Source: Cheilinus undulatus
Taxonomy: Eukaryota; Chordata; Actinopteri; Labriformes; Labridae
Direction: 5' to 3'
DNA: 64,000 bases
Assembly: GCF_018320785.1 (NCBI RefSeq)
Contig: NC_054880.1
Span: 1-64,000, forward strand
The first letter of the stretch is position 1, and each line of letters begins with the position of its first letter. The position numbers and the translations under genes are program-made. A model generated the notes under the pieces. It was not told the origin of the DNA, made no database searches, and saw only the letters and a list, made by a program, of their open reading frames with translations. Below are positions 12,485 to 26,400 of the stretch, one piece after another.

Positions 12485-14082
12485 CTATCTGGGGCCGTTA
12501 GAGTCTATCAGGGGCCGTGAGAGACTATCAGGGGCCATTAGAGTCTATCAGGGGCTGTGAGAGACTATCAGGGGCCCTGAGAGACTATCAGGGGCCATTA
12601 GAGTCTATCAGGGGCTGTGAGAGACTATCAGGGGCCATTAGAGTCTATCAGGGGCCCTGAGAGACTATCAGGGGCCTTTCGAGTCTATCAGGGGCTGTGA
12701 GAGACTATCAGGGACCGTTAGAGACTATCAGGGGCCATTAGAGTCTATCAGGGGCCGTTAGAGTCTATCAGGGCCCGTGAGAGTCTATCAGGGCCCTTTA
12801 GAGTCTATCAGGGCCCGTGAGAGACTATCAGGGGCCGTTAGAGTCTATCAGGGCCCGTGAGAGTCTATCAGGGCCTGTGAGAGACTATCAGGGGCCGTGT
12901 GAGTCTATCAGAGGCCTTTGGAGACTATCAAGGCTGTGAGAGTCTTTCAGGGGCCGTTAGAGTCTATCAGGGCCCGTGAGAGACTATCAGGGGCCGTTAG
13001 AGTCTATCAGGGCCCGTGAGAGTCTATCAGGGCCCGTGAGAGACTATCAGGGGCCATTAGAGTCTATCAGAGGCCTTTGGAGACTATCAAGGCCGTGAGA
13101 GTCTTTCAGGGCCCGTTTGAGTCTATCAGGGCCCGTTAGAGACTATCAGGGCCCGTGAGAGACTATCAGGGACCATTAGAGACTATCAGGGGCCATTAGA
13201 GGCTATCAGGGGCCGTGAGAGACTATCAGGGCCTGTGAGAGACTATCAGGGGCCGTTAGAGTCTATCAGGGCACGTGAGAGTCTATCAGGGCCTGTGAGA
13301 GTCTATCAGGGCCTGTTAGAGACTATCAGGGACCATTAGAGACTATCAGGGACCATTAGAGACTATCAGGGGCCGTGAGAGACTATCAGGGACCATTAGA
13401 GACTATCGGGCAGTGAGAGACTATCAGGGGCCATTAGAGACTATCGGGCCGTGAGAGACTATCAGGGGCCATTAGAGACTATCAGGGACCATTAGAGACT
13501 ATCAGGGGCCATTAGAGACTATCAGGGACCATTAGAGACTATCAGGGCCCGTGAGAGACTATCAGGGGCCATTAGAGACTATCAGGGCCGTGAGGGACTA
13601 TCAGGAGCCGTTAGAGTCCATCAGGGCCGTGAGGGACTATCAGGGGTCGTTAGAGTCCATCAGGGCCGTGAGGGACTATCAGGGGTCGTTAGAGCCCATC
13701 AGGGCCGTGAGGGACTATCAGGGGTCGTTAGAGCCCATCAGGGCCGTGAGGGACTATCAGGGGTCGTTAGAGCCCATCAGGGCCGTGAGGGACTATCAGG
13801 GGTCGTTAGAGTCCATCAGGGCCGTGAGGGACTATCAGGGGTCGTTAGAGTCCATCTGTGACGTGTGGGACTATCAGGGGTCATAGGAGTCCATCAGGGC
13901 CGTGAGGGACTATCAGGGGTCGTTAGAGTCCATCAGGGCCGTGAGGGACTATCAGGGGTCGTTAGAGTCCATCAGGGCCGTGAGGGACTATCAGGGGTCG
14001 TTAGAGTCCATCAGGGCCGTGAGGGACTATCAGGGGTCGTTAGAGTCTATCAGGGCCGTGAGGGACTATCAGGGGTCCAGAA
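12485..14082. repeat. 20-bp / 39-bp minisatellite between CCT3 and GLMP
   Basis: The left part repeats a 20-bp unit (GAGACTATCAGGGGCCATTA and variants). From about 13551 the array changes to a regular 39-bp unit made of two diverged 20-bp halves (GAGGGACTATCAGGGGTCGT plus TAGAGTCCATCAGGGCCGT). The 39-bp unit keeps a plus-strand frame open with a 13-residue period, which explains the 111-codon open frame at 13551-13886. The array begins directly after the CCT3 3' UTR. Confidence 0.95.
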
Positions 14083-14343
14083 CATTCTGTGGACAGGTGT
14101 GACTACAGTAAGTTGAAGTCCTCTAGACTGTTGTTGGTTTCTCTGTTAATATAAAAACATTTCTGCTCTTGTGTCTCGTTTTCTTTTATTTCTGTAGATT
14201 TACAAACTCTGATGTTTTTCTAACATTCTTTTCCCACCACTGATATCTGTTTTTTTTTTTTTAATCTATTTTCTCTGACCGGATATTGTCAATGGCGTCT
14301 TTGTTGATAAAGTTTTTCAAGGCAAGGGGCGAGGCCTACGCCC

Positions 14344-14353
14344 GTCAGCTGAC
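14344..14353 (+). promoter_or_regulatory. palindromic E-box GTCAGCTGAC
   Basis: A perfect 10-bp palindrome with a CAGCTG E-box core, 25 bases (start to start) before the CLEAR-like site. It has the same GTCA..TGAC flanks with a different centre, so it may be a second bHLH site. Motif match only. Confidence 0.35.
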
Positions 14354-14368
14354 ATATAACTCCCGTGG

Positions 14369-14378
14369 GTCATGTGAC
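14369..14378 (+). promoter_or_regulatory. CLEAR / M-box-like E-box GTCATGTGAC
   Basis: GTCATGTGAC sits 20 bases before the GLMP ATG. It differs by one base from the CLEAR consensus GTCACGTGAC bound by TFEB/TFE3 and contains the TCATGTG M-box core bound by MITF-family factors. A lysosomal membrane protein gene is the expected target class. Function is inferred. Confidence 0.5.
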
Positions 14379-14394
14379 CAGCTCAGTCAAAACA

Positions 14395-14405
14395 AAGATG
14401 GCGGC
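14395..14405 (+). promoter_or_regulatory. YY1-type motif over the GLMP start codon
   Basis: AAGATGGCGGC matches the long YY1 consensus and includes the GLMP ATG. YY1 sites of this orientation just downstream of transcription starts are common in vertebrate housekeeping genes. Binding is inferred from sequence. Confidence 0.45.
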
Positions 14406-14490
14406 CGTGTTAGTCCCGTTGGTGGTTCTGTGTTCAGTTCTCAGTCCGGGTTCTTGTTGGTTCGGCAGAGGAGACTCAGAGCGACGACAG
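14398..14490 (+). CDS. glmp: GLMP exon 1 (signal peptide)
   Basis: MAAVLVPLVVLCSVLSPGSC and 11 more residues, ending at CAG before a gtgaga donor. The ATG context aacaaagATGG is strong. The 31 codons cover the signal peptide; cleavage probably falls near the SPGS stretch. Confidence 0.85.
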
Positions 14491-17400
14491 GTGAGAGCCA
14501 GGGAGCCCAGGTGAGACAGATCAAAGGGTCAGAGCTCAGGTAAGAGCGCGAGGACACCGCGGCAGGCCGGAAGTGAAACCGAAGCTGGATCAGGATCATT
14601 TAGATCGAAATCCTTCAAATGAAAAGATTTTAATTGAGTGAAAAACGGAGGAGAAAGTCTGCTGAACGATTTAAAGACAATTTAATTTATTTTTAAAATA
14701 TTCAGAAAAAAATTAGGAAATCAACGAATTCTACTGTAAAAATATAAAAATAGTTTTTCATACACTGGCTGAGGGTTAGTTTGTTTTCATTTCAGGGATT
14801 TATTAAAAAAAAAGAAAAAAAAATAGGGTTAGGGTTATTTTATATAGTAAACAATAATACTTACATTTATTAATATTTATATAGTAAACCATAATACTTA
14901 CATTTATTAATATTTATATAGTAAACCATAATACTTACATTTATTAATATTTATATAGTAAACCATAATACTTACATTTATTAATATTTATATAGTAAAC
15001 AATAATACTTACATTTATTAATATTTATATAGTAAACCATAATACTTACATTTATTAATATTTATATAGTAAACCATAATACTTACATTTATTAATATTT
15101 ATATAGTAAACCATAATACTTACATTTATTAATATTTATATAGTAAACAATAATACTTACATTTATTAATATTTATATAGTAAACCATAATACTTACATT
15201 TATTAATATTTATATAGTAAACCACAATACTTACATTTATTAATATTTATATAGTAAACAATAATACTTACATTTATTAATATTTATATAGTAAACCATA
15301 ATACTTACATTTATTAATATTTATATAGTAAACCATAATACTTACATTTATTAATATTTATATAGTAAACCATAATACTTACATTTATTAATATTTATAT
15401 AGTAAACCATAATACTTACATTTATTAATATTTATATAGTAAACAATAATACTTACATTTATTAATATTTATATAGTAAACCATAATACTTACATTTATT
15501 AATATTTATATATTAAACAAAAATACTATATAGTAAAACCACAATACTTACATTTATTAATATTTATATAGTAAACCACAATACTTACATTTATTAATAT
15601 TTATATAGTAAACAATAATACTTACATTTATTAATATTTATATAGTAAACCACAATACTTACATTTATTAATATTTATATAGTAAACCACAATACTTACA
15701 TTTATTAATATTTATATAGTAAACAATAATACTTACATTTATTAATATTTATATAGTAAACCACAATACTTACATTTATTAATATTTATATAGTAAACAA
15801 TAATACTTACATTTATTAATATTTATATAGTAAACAATAATACTTACATTTATTAATATTTATATAGTAAACCACAATACTTACATTTATTAATATTTAT
15901 ATAGTAAACCATAATACTTACATTTATTAATATTTATATAGTAAACAATAATACTTACATTTATTAATATTTATATAGTAAACAATAATACTATATATAT
16001 AGTAAACCACAATACTTACATTTATTAATATTTATATAGTAAACCATAATACTTACATTTATTAATATTTATATAGTAAACAATAATACTATATATATAG
16101 TAAACCACAATACTTACATTTATTAATATTTATATAGTAAACCATAATACTTACATTTATTAATATTTATATAGTAAACAATAATACTATATATATATTA
16201 AACCATAATACTTACATTTATTAATATTTATATAGTAAACCACAATACTTACATTTATTAATATTTATATAGTAAACAATAATACTATATATATATTAAA
16301 CCATAATACTTACATTTATTAATATTTATATAGTAAACCACAATACTTACATTTATTAATATTTATATAGTAAACAATAATACTTACATTTATTAATATT
16401 TATATAGTAAACCATAATACTTACATTTATTAATATTTATATAGTAAACCACAATACTTACATTTATTAATATTTATATAGTAAACAATAATACTATATA
16501 TATATTAAACCATAATACTTACATTTATTAATATTTATATAGTAAACAATAATACTATATATATAGTAAACCACAATACTTACATTTTTTAATATTTATA
16601 TAGTAAACCACAATACTTACATTTATTAATATTTATATAGTAAACCATAATACTTACATTTATTAATATTTATATAGTAAACAATAATACTATATATATA
16701 TTAAACCATAATACTTACATTTATTAATATTTATATAGTAAACCACAATACTTACATTTATTAATATTTATATAGTAAACCACAATACTTACATTTATTA
16801 ATATTTATATAGTAAACAATAATACTATATATATATAGTAAACCACAATACTTACATTTATTAATATTTATATAGTAAACAATAATACTTACATTTATTA
16901 ATATTTATATAGTAAACAATAATACTATATATAGTAAACCACAATACTTACATTTATTAATATTTATATAGTAAACAATAATACTTACATTTATTAATAT
17001 TTATATAGTAAACAATAATACTATATATAGTAAACCACAGTACTTACATTTATTAATATTTATATAGTAAACAATAATACTTACATTTATTAATATTTAT
17101 ATAGTAAACCATAATACTTACATTTATTAATATTTATATAGTAAACCATAATACTTACATTTATTAATATTTATATAGTAAACCATAATACTTACATTTA
17201 TTAATATTTATATAGTAAACAATAATACTTACATTTATTAATATTTATATAGTAAACCATAATACTTACATTTATTAATATTTATATAGTAAACCATAAT
17301 ACTTACATTTATTAATATTTATATATTAAACCATAATACTTACATTTATTAATATTTATATAGTAAACCATAATACTTACATTTATTAATATTTATATAG

Positions 17401-20400
17401 TAAACCATAATACTTACATTTATTAATATTTATATAGTAAACCATAATACTTACATTTATTAATATTTATATAGTAAACCATAATACTTACATTTATTAA
17501 TATTTATATAGTAAACAATAATACTTACATTTATTAATATTTATATAGTAAACCATAATACTTACATTTATTAATATTTATATAGTAAACAATAATACTA
17601 TATATATAGTAAACCACAATACTTACATTTATTAATATTTATATAGTAAACCACAATACTTACATTTATTAATATTTATATAGTAAACCATAATACTTAC
17701 ATTTATTAATATTTATATAGTAAACAATAATACTTACATTTATTAATATTTATATAGTAAACCACAATACTTACATTTATTAATATTTATATAGTAAACA
17801 ATAATACTTACATTTATTAATATTTATATAGTAAACCACAATACTTACATTTATTAATATTTATATAGTAAACCACAATACTTACATTTATTAATATTTA
17901 TATAGTAAACCACAATACTTACATTTATTAATATTTATATAGTAAACCACAATACTTACATTTATTAATATTTATATAGTAAACAATAATACTTACATTT
18001 ATTAATATTTATATAGTAAACCACAATACTTACATTTATTAATATTTATATAGTAAACAATAATACTTACATTTATTAATATTTATATAGTAAACAATAA
18101 TACTTACATTTATTAATATTTATATAGTAAACCACAATACTTACATTTATTAATATTTATATAGTAAACCATAATACTTACATTTATTAATATTTATATA
18201 GTAAACCACAATACTTACATTTATTAATATTTATATAGTAAACAATAATACTTACATTTATTAATATTTATATAGTAAACAATAATACTATATATATAGT
18301 AAACCACAATACTTACATTTATTAATATTTATATAGTAAACCATAATACTTACATTTATTAATATTTATATAGTAAACAATAATACTATATATATAGTAA
18401 ACCACAATACTTACATTTATTAATATTTATATAGTAAACCATAATACTTACATTTATTAATATTTATATAGTAAACAATAATACTATATATATATTAAAC
18501 CATAATACTTACATTTATTAATATTTATATAGTAAACCACAATACTTACATTTATTAATATTTATATAGTAAACAATAATACTATATATATATTAAACCA
18601 TAATACTTACATTTATTAATATTTATATAGTAAACCACAATACTTACATTTATTAATATTTATATAGTAAACAATAATACTTACATTTATTAATATTTAT
18701 ATAGTAAACAATAATACTATATATATATTAAACCATAATACTTACATTTATTAATATTTATATAGTAAACCACAATACTTACATTTATTAATATTTATAT
18801 AGTAAACCATAATACTTACATTTATTAATATTTATATAGTAAACCACAATACTTACATTTATTAATATTTATATAGTAAACAATAATACTATATATATAT
18901 TAAACCATAATACTTACATTTATTAATATTTATATAGTAAACAATAATACTATATATATAGTAAACCACAATACTTACATTTTTTAATATTTATATAGTA
19001 AACCACAATACTTACGTTTATTAATATTTATATAGTAAACCACAATACTTACATTTATTAATATTTATATAGTAAACCATAATACTTACATTTATTAATA
19101 TTTATATAGTAAACAATAATACTATATATATATTAAACCATAATACTTACATTTATTAATATTTATATAGTAAACCACAATACTTACATTTATTAATATT
19201 TATATAGTAAACCACAATACTTACATTTATTAATATTTATATAGTAAACAATAATACTATATATATATAGTAAACCACAATACTTACATTTATTAATATT
19301 TATATAGTAAACAATAATACTTACATTTATTAATATTTATATAGTAAACAATAATACTATATATAGTAAACCACAATACTTACATTTATTAATATTTATA
19401 TAGTAAACAATAATACTTACATTTATTAATATTTATATAGTAAACAATAATACTATATATAGTAAACCACAGTACTTACATTTATTAATATTTATATAGT
19501 AAACAATAATACTTACATTTATTAATATTTATATAGTAAACAATAATACTTACATTTATTAATATTTATATAGTAAACAATAATACTTACATTTATTAAT
19601 ATTTATATAGTAAACAATAATACTATATATAGTAAACCACAATACTTACATTTATTAATATTTATATAGTAAACAATAATACTTACATTTATTAATATTT
19701 ATATAGTAAACAATAATACTTACATTTATTAATATTTATATAGTAAACAATAATACTATATATAGTAAACCACAATACTTACATTTATTAATATTTATAT
19801 AGTAAACAATAATACTTACATTTATTAATATTTATATAGTAAACAATAATACTTACATTTATTAATATTTATATAGTAAACAATAATACTATATATAGTA
19901 AACCACAATACTTACATTTATTAATATTTATATAGTAAACAATAATACTATATATAGTAAACCACAATACTTACATTTATTAATATTTATATAGTAAACA
20001 ATAATACTTACATTTATTAATATTTATATAGTAAACAATAATACTTACATTTATTAATATTTATATAGTAAACAATAATACTTACATTTATTAATATTTA
20101 TATAGTAAACAATAATACTATATATAGTAAACCACAATACTTACATTTATTAATATTTATATAGTAAACAATAATACTTACATTTATTAATATTTATATA
20201 GTAAACAATAATACTTACATTTATTAATATTTATATAGTAAACAATAATACTATATATAGTAAACCACAATACTTACATTTATTAATATTTATATAGTAA
20301 ACAATAATACTATATATAGTAAACCACAATACTTACATTTATTAATATTTATATAGTAAACAATAATACTTACATTTATTAATATTTATATAGTAAACAA

Positions 20401-23400
20401 TAATACTATATATATAGTAAACCACAATACTTACATTTATTAATATTTATATAGTAAACCACAATACTTACATTTATTAATATTTATATAGTAAACAATA
20501 ATACTTACATTTATTAATATTTATATAGTAAACCACAATACTTACATTTATTAATATTTATATAGTAAACCACAATACTTACATTTATTAATATTTATAT
20601 AGTAAACCACAATACTTACATTTATTAATATTTATATAGTAAACCACAATACTTACATTTATTAATATTTATATAGTAAACCACAATACTTACATTTATT
20701 AATATTTATATAGTAAACCATAATACTTACATTTATTAATATTTATATAGTAAACCACAATACTTACATTTATTAATATTTATATAGTAAACCACAATAC
20801 TTACATTTATTAATATTTATATAGTAAACCACAATACTTACATTTATTAATATTTATATAGTAAACAATAATACTTACATTTATTAATATTTATATAGTA
20901 AACCACAATACTTACATTTATTAATATTTATATAGTAAACCACAATACTTACATTTATTAATATTTATATAGTAAACCACAATACTTACATTTATTAATA
21001 TTTATATAGTAAACCACAATACTTACATTTATTAATATTTATATAGTAAACCATAATACTTACATTTATTAATATTTATATAGTAAACATTAATACTATA
21101 TATATATTAAACCATAATACTTACATTTATTAATATTTATATAGTAAACCACAATACTTACATTTATTAATATTTATATAGTAAACCATAATACTTACAT
21201 TTATTAATATTTATATAGTAAACCACAATACTTACATTTATTAATATTTATATAGTAAACCACAATACTTACATTTATTAATATTTATATAGTAAACAAT
21301 AATACTTACATTTATTAATATTTATATAGTAAACAATAATACTATATATATATTAAACCATAATACTTACATTTATTAATATTTATATAGTAAACAATAA
21401 TACTATATATATAGTAAACCACAATACTTACATTTATTAATATTTATATAGTAAACAATAATACTATATATATATAGTAAACCACAATACTTACATTTAT
21501 TAATATTTATATAGTAAACCACAATACTTACATTTATTAATATTTATATAGTAAACAATAATACTATATATATATTAAACCATAATACTTACATTTATTA
21601 ATATTTATATAGTAAACCACAGTACTTACATTTATTAATATTTATATAGTAAACCATAATACTTACATTTATTAATATTTATATAGTAAACAATAATACT
21701 ATATATATATTAAACCATAATACTTACATTTATTAATATTTATATAGTAAACCACAGTACTTACATTTATTAATATTTATATAGTAAACCATAATACTTA
21801 CATTTATTAATATTTATATAGTAAACAATAATACTATATATATATTAAACCATAATACTTACATTTATTAATATTTATATAGTAAACCACAGTACTTACA
21901 TTTATTAATATTTATATAGTAAACCATAATACTTACATTTATTAATATTTATATAGTAAACAATAATACTATATATATATTAAACCATAATACTTACATT
22001 TATTAATATTTATATAGTAAACCACAGTACTTACATTTATTAATATTTATATAGTAAACCATAATACTTACATTTATTAATATTTATATAGTAAACAATA
22101 ATACTATATATATATTAAACCATAATACTTACATTTATTAATATTTATATAGTAAACCACAATACTTACATTTATTAATATTTATATAGTAAACCACAAT
22201 ACTTACATTTATTAATATTTATATAGTAAACAATAATACTATATATATATAGTAAACCACAATACTTACATTTATTAATATTTATATAGTAAACCACAAT
22301 ATTTACATTTATTAATATTTATATAGTAAACAATAATACTTACATTTATTAATATTTATATAGTAAACAATAATACTATATATAGTGAACCACAATACTT
22401 ACATTTATTAATATTTATATAGTAAACAATAATACTATATATAGTAAACCACAATACTTACATTTATTAATATTTATATAGTAAACAATAATACTTACAT
22501 TTATTAATATTTATATAGTAAACAATAATACTATATATATAGTAAACCACAATACTTACATTTATTAATATTTATATAGTAAACCACAATACTTACATTT
22601 ATTAATATTTATATAGTAAACAATAATACTTACATTTTTTAATATTTATATAGTAAACAATAATACTATATATATATTAAACCATAATACTTACATTTAT
22701 TAATATTTATATAGTAAACCACAATACTTACATTTATTAATATTTATATAGTAAACAATAATACTTACATTTATTAATATTTATATAGTAAACAATAATA
22801 CTATATATATATTAAACCATAATACTTACATTTATTAATATTTATATAGTAAACAATAATACTATATATATATAAAACCATAATACTTACATTTATTAAT
22901 ATTTATATAGTAAACCACAATACTTACATTTATTAATATTTATATAGTAAACAATAATACTTACATTTATTAATATTTATATAGTAAACAAAAATACTAT
23001 ATATATAGTAAACCACAATACTTACATTTATTAATATTTATATAGTAAACCACAATATTTACATTTATTAATATTTATATAGTAAACAATAATACTTACA
23101 TTTATTAATATTTATATAGTAAACAATAATACTATATATAGTAAACTACAATACTTACATTTATTAATATTTATATAGTAAACAATAATACTATATATAG
23201 TAAACCACAATACTTACATTTATTAATATTTATATAGTAAACAATAATACTTACATTTATTAATATTTATATAGTAAACAATAATACTATATATAGTAAA
23301 CCACAATACTTACATTTATTAATATTTATATAGTAAACAATAATACTATATATAGTAAACCACAATACTTACATTTATTAATATTTATATAGTAAACAAT

Positions 23401-26400
23401 AATACTATATATAGTAAACCACAATACTTACATTTATTAATATTTATATAGTAAACAATAATACTATATATAGTAAACCACAATACTTACATTTATTAAT
23501 ATTTATATAGTAAACCACAATATTTACATTTATTAATATTTATATAGTAAACCACAATACTTACATTTATTAATATTTATATAGTTAACAATAATACTAT
23601 ATATAGTAAACTACAATACTTACATTTATTAATATTTATATAGTAAACAATAATACTATATATAGTAAACCACAATACTTACATTTATTAATATTTATAT
23701 AGTAAACAATAATACTTACATTTATTAATATTTATATAGTAAACTGATTTGTATATAAAATAGTCTTTAATCTGACTTTATTTAGAATCCACACATTTCT
23801 ACTAACACTGTCAGAGGTTTGTGTCATTCAGGAAGTTCTCAGTGATTTAGTGGAGTCTTCAGGTCTTTAGGCCTTAAGGTCTTCAGGTCTTCAGGTCTGT
23901 AGGTCTTCAGGTCTTAAGGTCTTCAGGTCTTTAGGTCTTTAGGTCTTCAGGTCTTCTTCAGGTCTTCAGGTCTTTAGGGGTTCAGGTCTTTAGGCCTTCA
24001 GGTCTTAAGGGTTTCAGGTCTTCAGGTCTTTAGGCCTTCAGGTCTTAAGGGTTTCAGGTCTTCAGGTCTTCAGGTCTTTAAGCCTTCAGGTCTTTAAGCC
24101 TTCAGGTCTTAAGGGTTTCAGGTCTTCAGGTCTTCAGGTCTTTAGGCCTTCAGGTCTTAAGGGTTTCAGGTCTTTAGGTCTTCAGGTCTTTAGGTCTTAA
24201 GGGTTTCAGGTTTTTAGGGTTTCAGGTCTTCAGGTCTTTAGGCCTTCAGGTCTTAAGGGTTTCAGGTCTTGAGGTCTTCAGGTCTTGAGGTCTTTAGGTC
24301 TTTAGTTCTTCAGGTCTTTAGGCCTTCAGGTCTTAAGGGTTTCAGGTCTTTAGGCCTTCAGGTCTTCAGGTCTTTAGGTCTTCAGGTCTTCCTCAGGTCT
24401 TTAGGGTTTCAGGTCTTTAAGCCTTCAGGTCTTAAGGGTCTCAGGTCTCCAGGTCTTGAGGTCTTTAGGCCTTCAGGTCTTTAGGGTTTCAGGTCTTGAG
24501 GTCTTCAGGTCTTAAGGGTTTCAGGTCTTCAGGTCTTTAGGCCTTCAGGTCTTAAGGGTTTCAGGTCTTCAGGTCTTCAGGTCTTTAGGCCTTCAGGTCT
24601 TAAGGGTTTTTCGGTCTTGAGGCCTTCAGGTCCTCAGGTCTTAAGGTCTTCTTCAGGTCTTCAGGTCTTTAGGTCTTCAGGTCTTCAGGTCTTTAGGTCT
24701 TTAGGTCTTCAGGTCTTCAGGTCTTTAGGTTTTCAGTTCTTCAGGTCTTTAGGCCTTCAGGTCTTTAGGCCTTAAGGTCTTAAGGTCTTAAGGTCTTCAG
24801 GTCATTAGGTCTTCAGGTCTTTAGGTCTTCAGGTCTTAAGGTCTTCAGGTCTTCAGGTCTTTAGGCCTTCAGGTCTTCAGGTCTTTAGGTCTTTAGGTCT
24901 TCTTCAGGTCTTCAGGTCTTTAGGGTTTCAGGTCTTTAGGCCTTCAGGTTTTAAGGGTTTCAGGTCTTCAGGTCTTTAGGCCTTCAGGTCTTAAGGGTTT
25001 CAGGTCTTCAGGTCTTCAGGTCTTGAGGTCTTTAGGTCTTCAGTTCTTCAGGCCTTCAGGGCTTTAGGGTTTCAGGTCTTTAGGTCTTCAGGTCTTAAGG
25101 GTTTCAGGTCTGTAGGGTTTCAGGTCTTTAGGGTTTCAGGTCTTTAGGCCTTCAGGTCTTAAGGGTTTCAGGTCTTGAGGTCTTCAGGTCTTGAGGTCTT
25201 TAGGTCTTCAGTTCTTCAGGTCTTTAGGCCTTCAGGGCTTTAGGGTTTCAGGTCTTTAGGTCTTCAGGTCTTAAGGGTTTCAGGTCTGTAGGGTTTCAGG
25301 TCTTTAGGTCTTCAGGTCTTCAGGTCTTTAGGCCTTCAGGTCTTTAGGTCTTCAGGTCTTGAGGTCTTTAGGTCTTCAGTTCTTCAGGTCTTTAGGCCTT
25401 AATGTCTAAAGGTCTAAAGGTCTTCAGGTCTTTAGGTCTTCAGGTCTTTAGGTCTTCAGGTCTTAAGGTCTTCAAGTCTTCAGGTCTTTAGGCCTTCAGG
25501 TCTTCAGGTCTTTAGGTCTTCAGGTCTTCTTCAGGTCTTCAGGTCTTTAGGGTTTCAGGTCTTTAGGCCTTCAGGTCTTCCGGTCTTCAGGTCTTTAGGC
25601 CTTCAGGTCTTAAGGGTTTTCGGTCTTGAGGCCTTCAGGTCCTCAGGTCTTAAGGTCTTCTTCAGGTCTTCAGGTCTTTAGGTCTTCAGGTCTTTAAGTC
25701 TTTAGGCCTTCAGGTCTTTAGGTCTTCAGGTCTTGAGGTCTTTAGGTCTTCAGTTCTTCAGGTCTTTAGGCCTTCGGGTCTTTAGGTCTTAAGGTCTTTA
25801 GGTCTTAAGGTCTTTAGGTCTTCAGGTCTTCAGGTCTTCAAGTCTTCAGGTCTTCAGGTCTTTAGGTCTTTAGGTCTTCTTCAGGTCTTCAGGTCTTAAG
25901 GGTTTCAGGTCTTCAGGGCTTCAGGTCTTAAGGATTTCAGGTCTTCAGGTCTTTAGGCCTTCAGGTCTTAAGGGTTTCAGGTCTTCAGGTCTTGAGGTCT
26001 TTAGGTCTTCAGTTCTTCAGGTCTTAAGGCCTTCAGGGCTTTAGGGTTTCAGGTCTTAAGGGTTTCAGGTCTTGTGGTCTTCAGTTCTTCAGGTCTTTAG
26101 GCCTTCAGGTCTTCAGGTCTTAAGGGTTTCAGGTCTTTAGGCCTTCAGGTCTTCAGGTCTTTAGGTCTTTGGGTCTTCTTCAGGTCTTCAGGTCTTTAGG
26201 GTTTCAGGTCTTTAGGCTTTCAGGTTTTAAGGGTTTCAGGTCTTCAGGTCTTTAGGCCTTCAGGTCTTAAGGGTTTCAGGTCTTGAGGTCTTCAGGTCTT
26301 GAGGTCTTTAGGTCTTCAGTTCTTCAGGTCTTTAGGCCTTCAGGGCTTTAGGGTTTCAGGTCTTCAGGTCTTTAGGGTTTCAGGTTTTCAGGTCTTCAGG

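Larger units (their letters stand above)
14083..14397 (+). promoter_or_regulatory. glmp: GLMP 5' flank and probable promoter
   Basis: This is the only non-repetitive DNA between the CCT3-side array and the GLMP start codon, so the core promoter is probably here. It contains two 10-bp palindromic E-boxes (14344-14353 and 14369-14378) and a YY1-type motif over the start codon. No clear TATA box is placed. An out-of-frame ATG at 14292 would overlap the GLMP start if transcription begins upstream of it. Confidence 0.5.

Noticed and set aside
13551-13886. 111-codon plus-strand frame with 13-residue repeats
   Set aside because: The 39-bp minisatellite keeps a frame open; no independent coding evidence.
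14824-14837. Interstitial telomeric repeat (TAGGGTTAGGGTTA)
   Set aside because: Only two steps at the start of an AT-rich tract; expected by chance.
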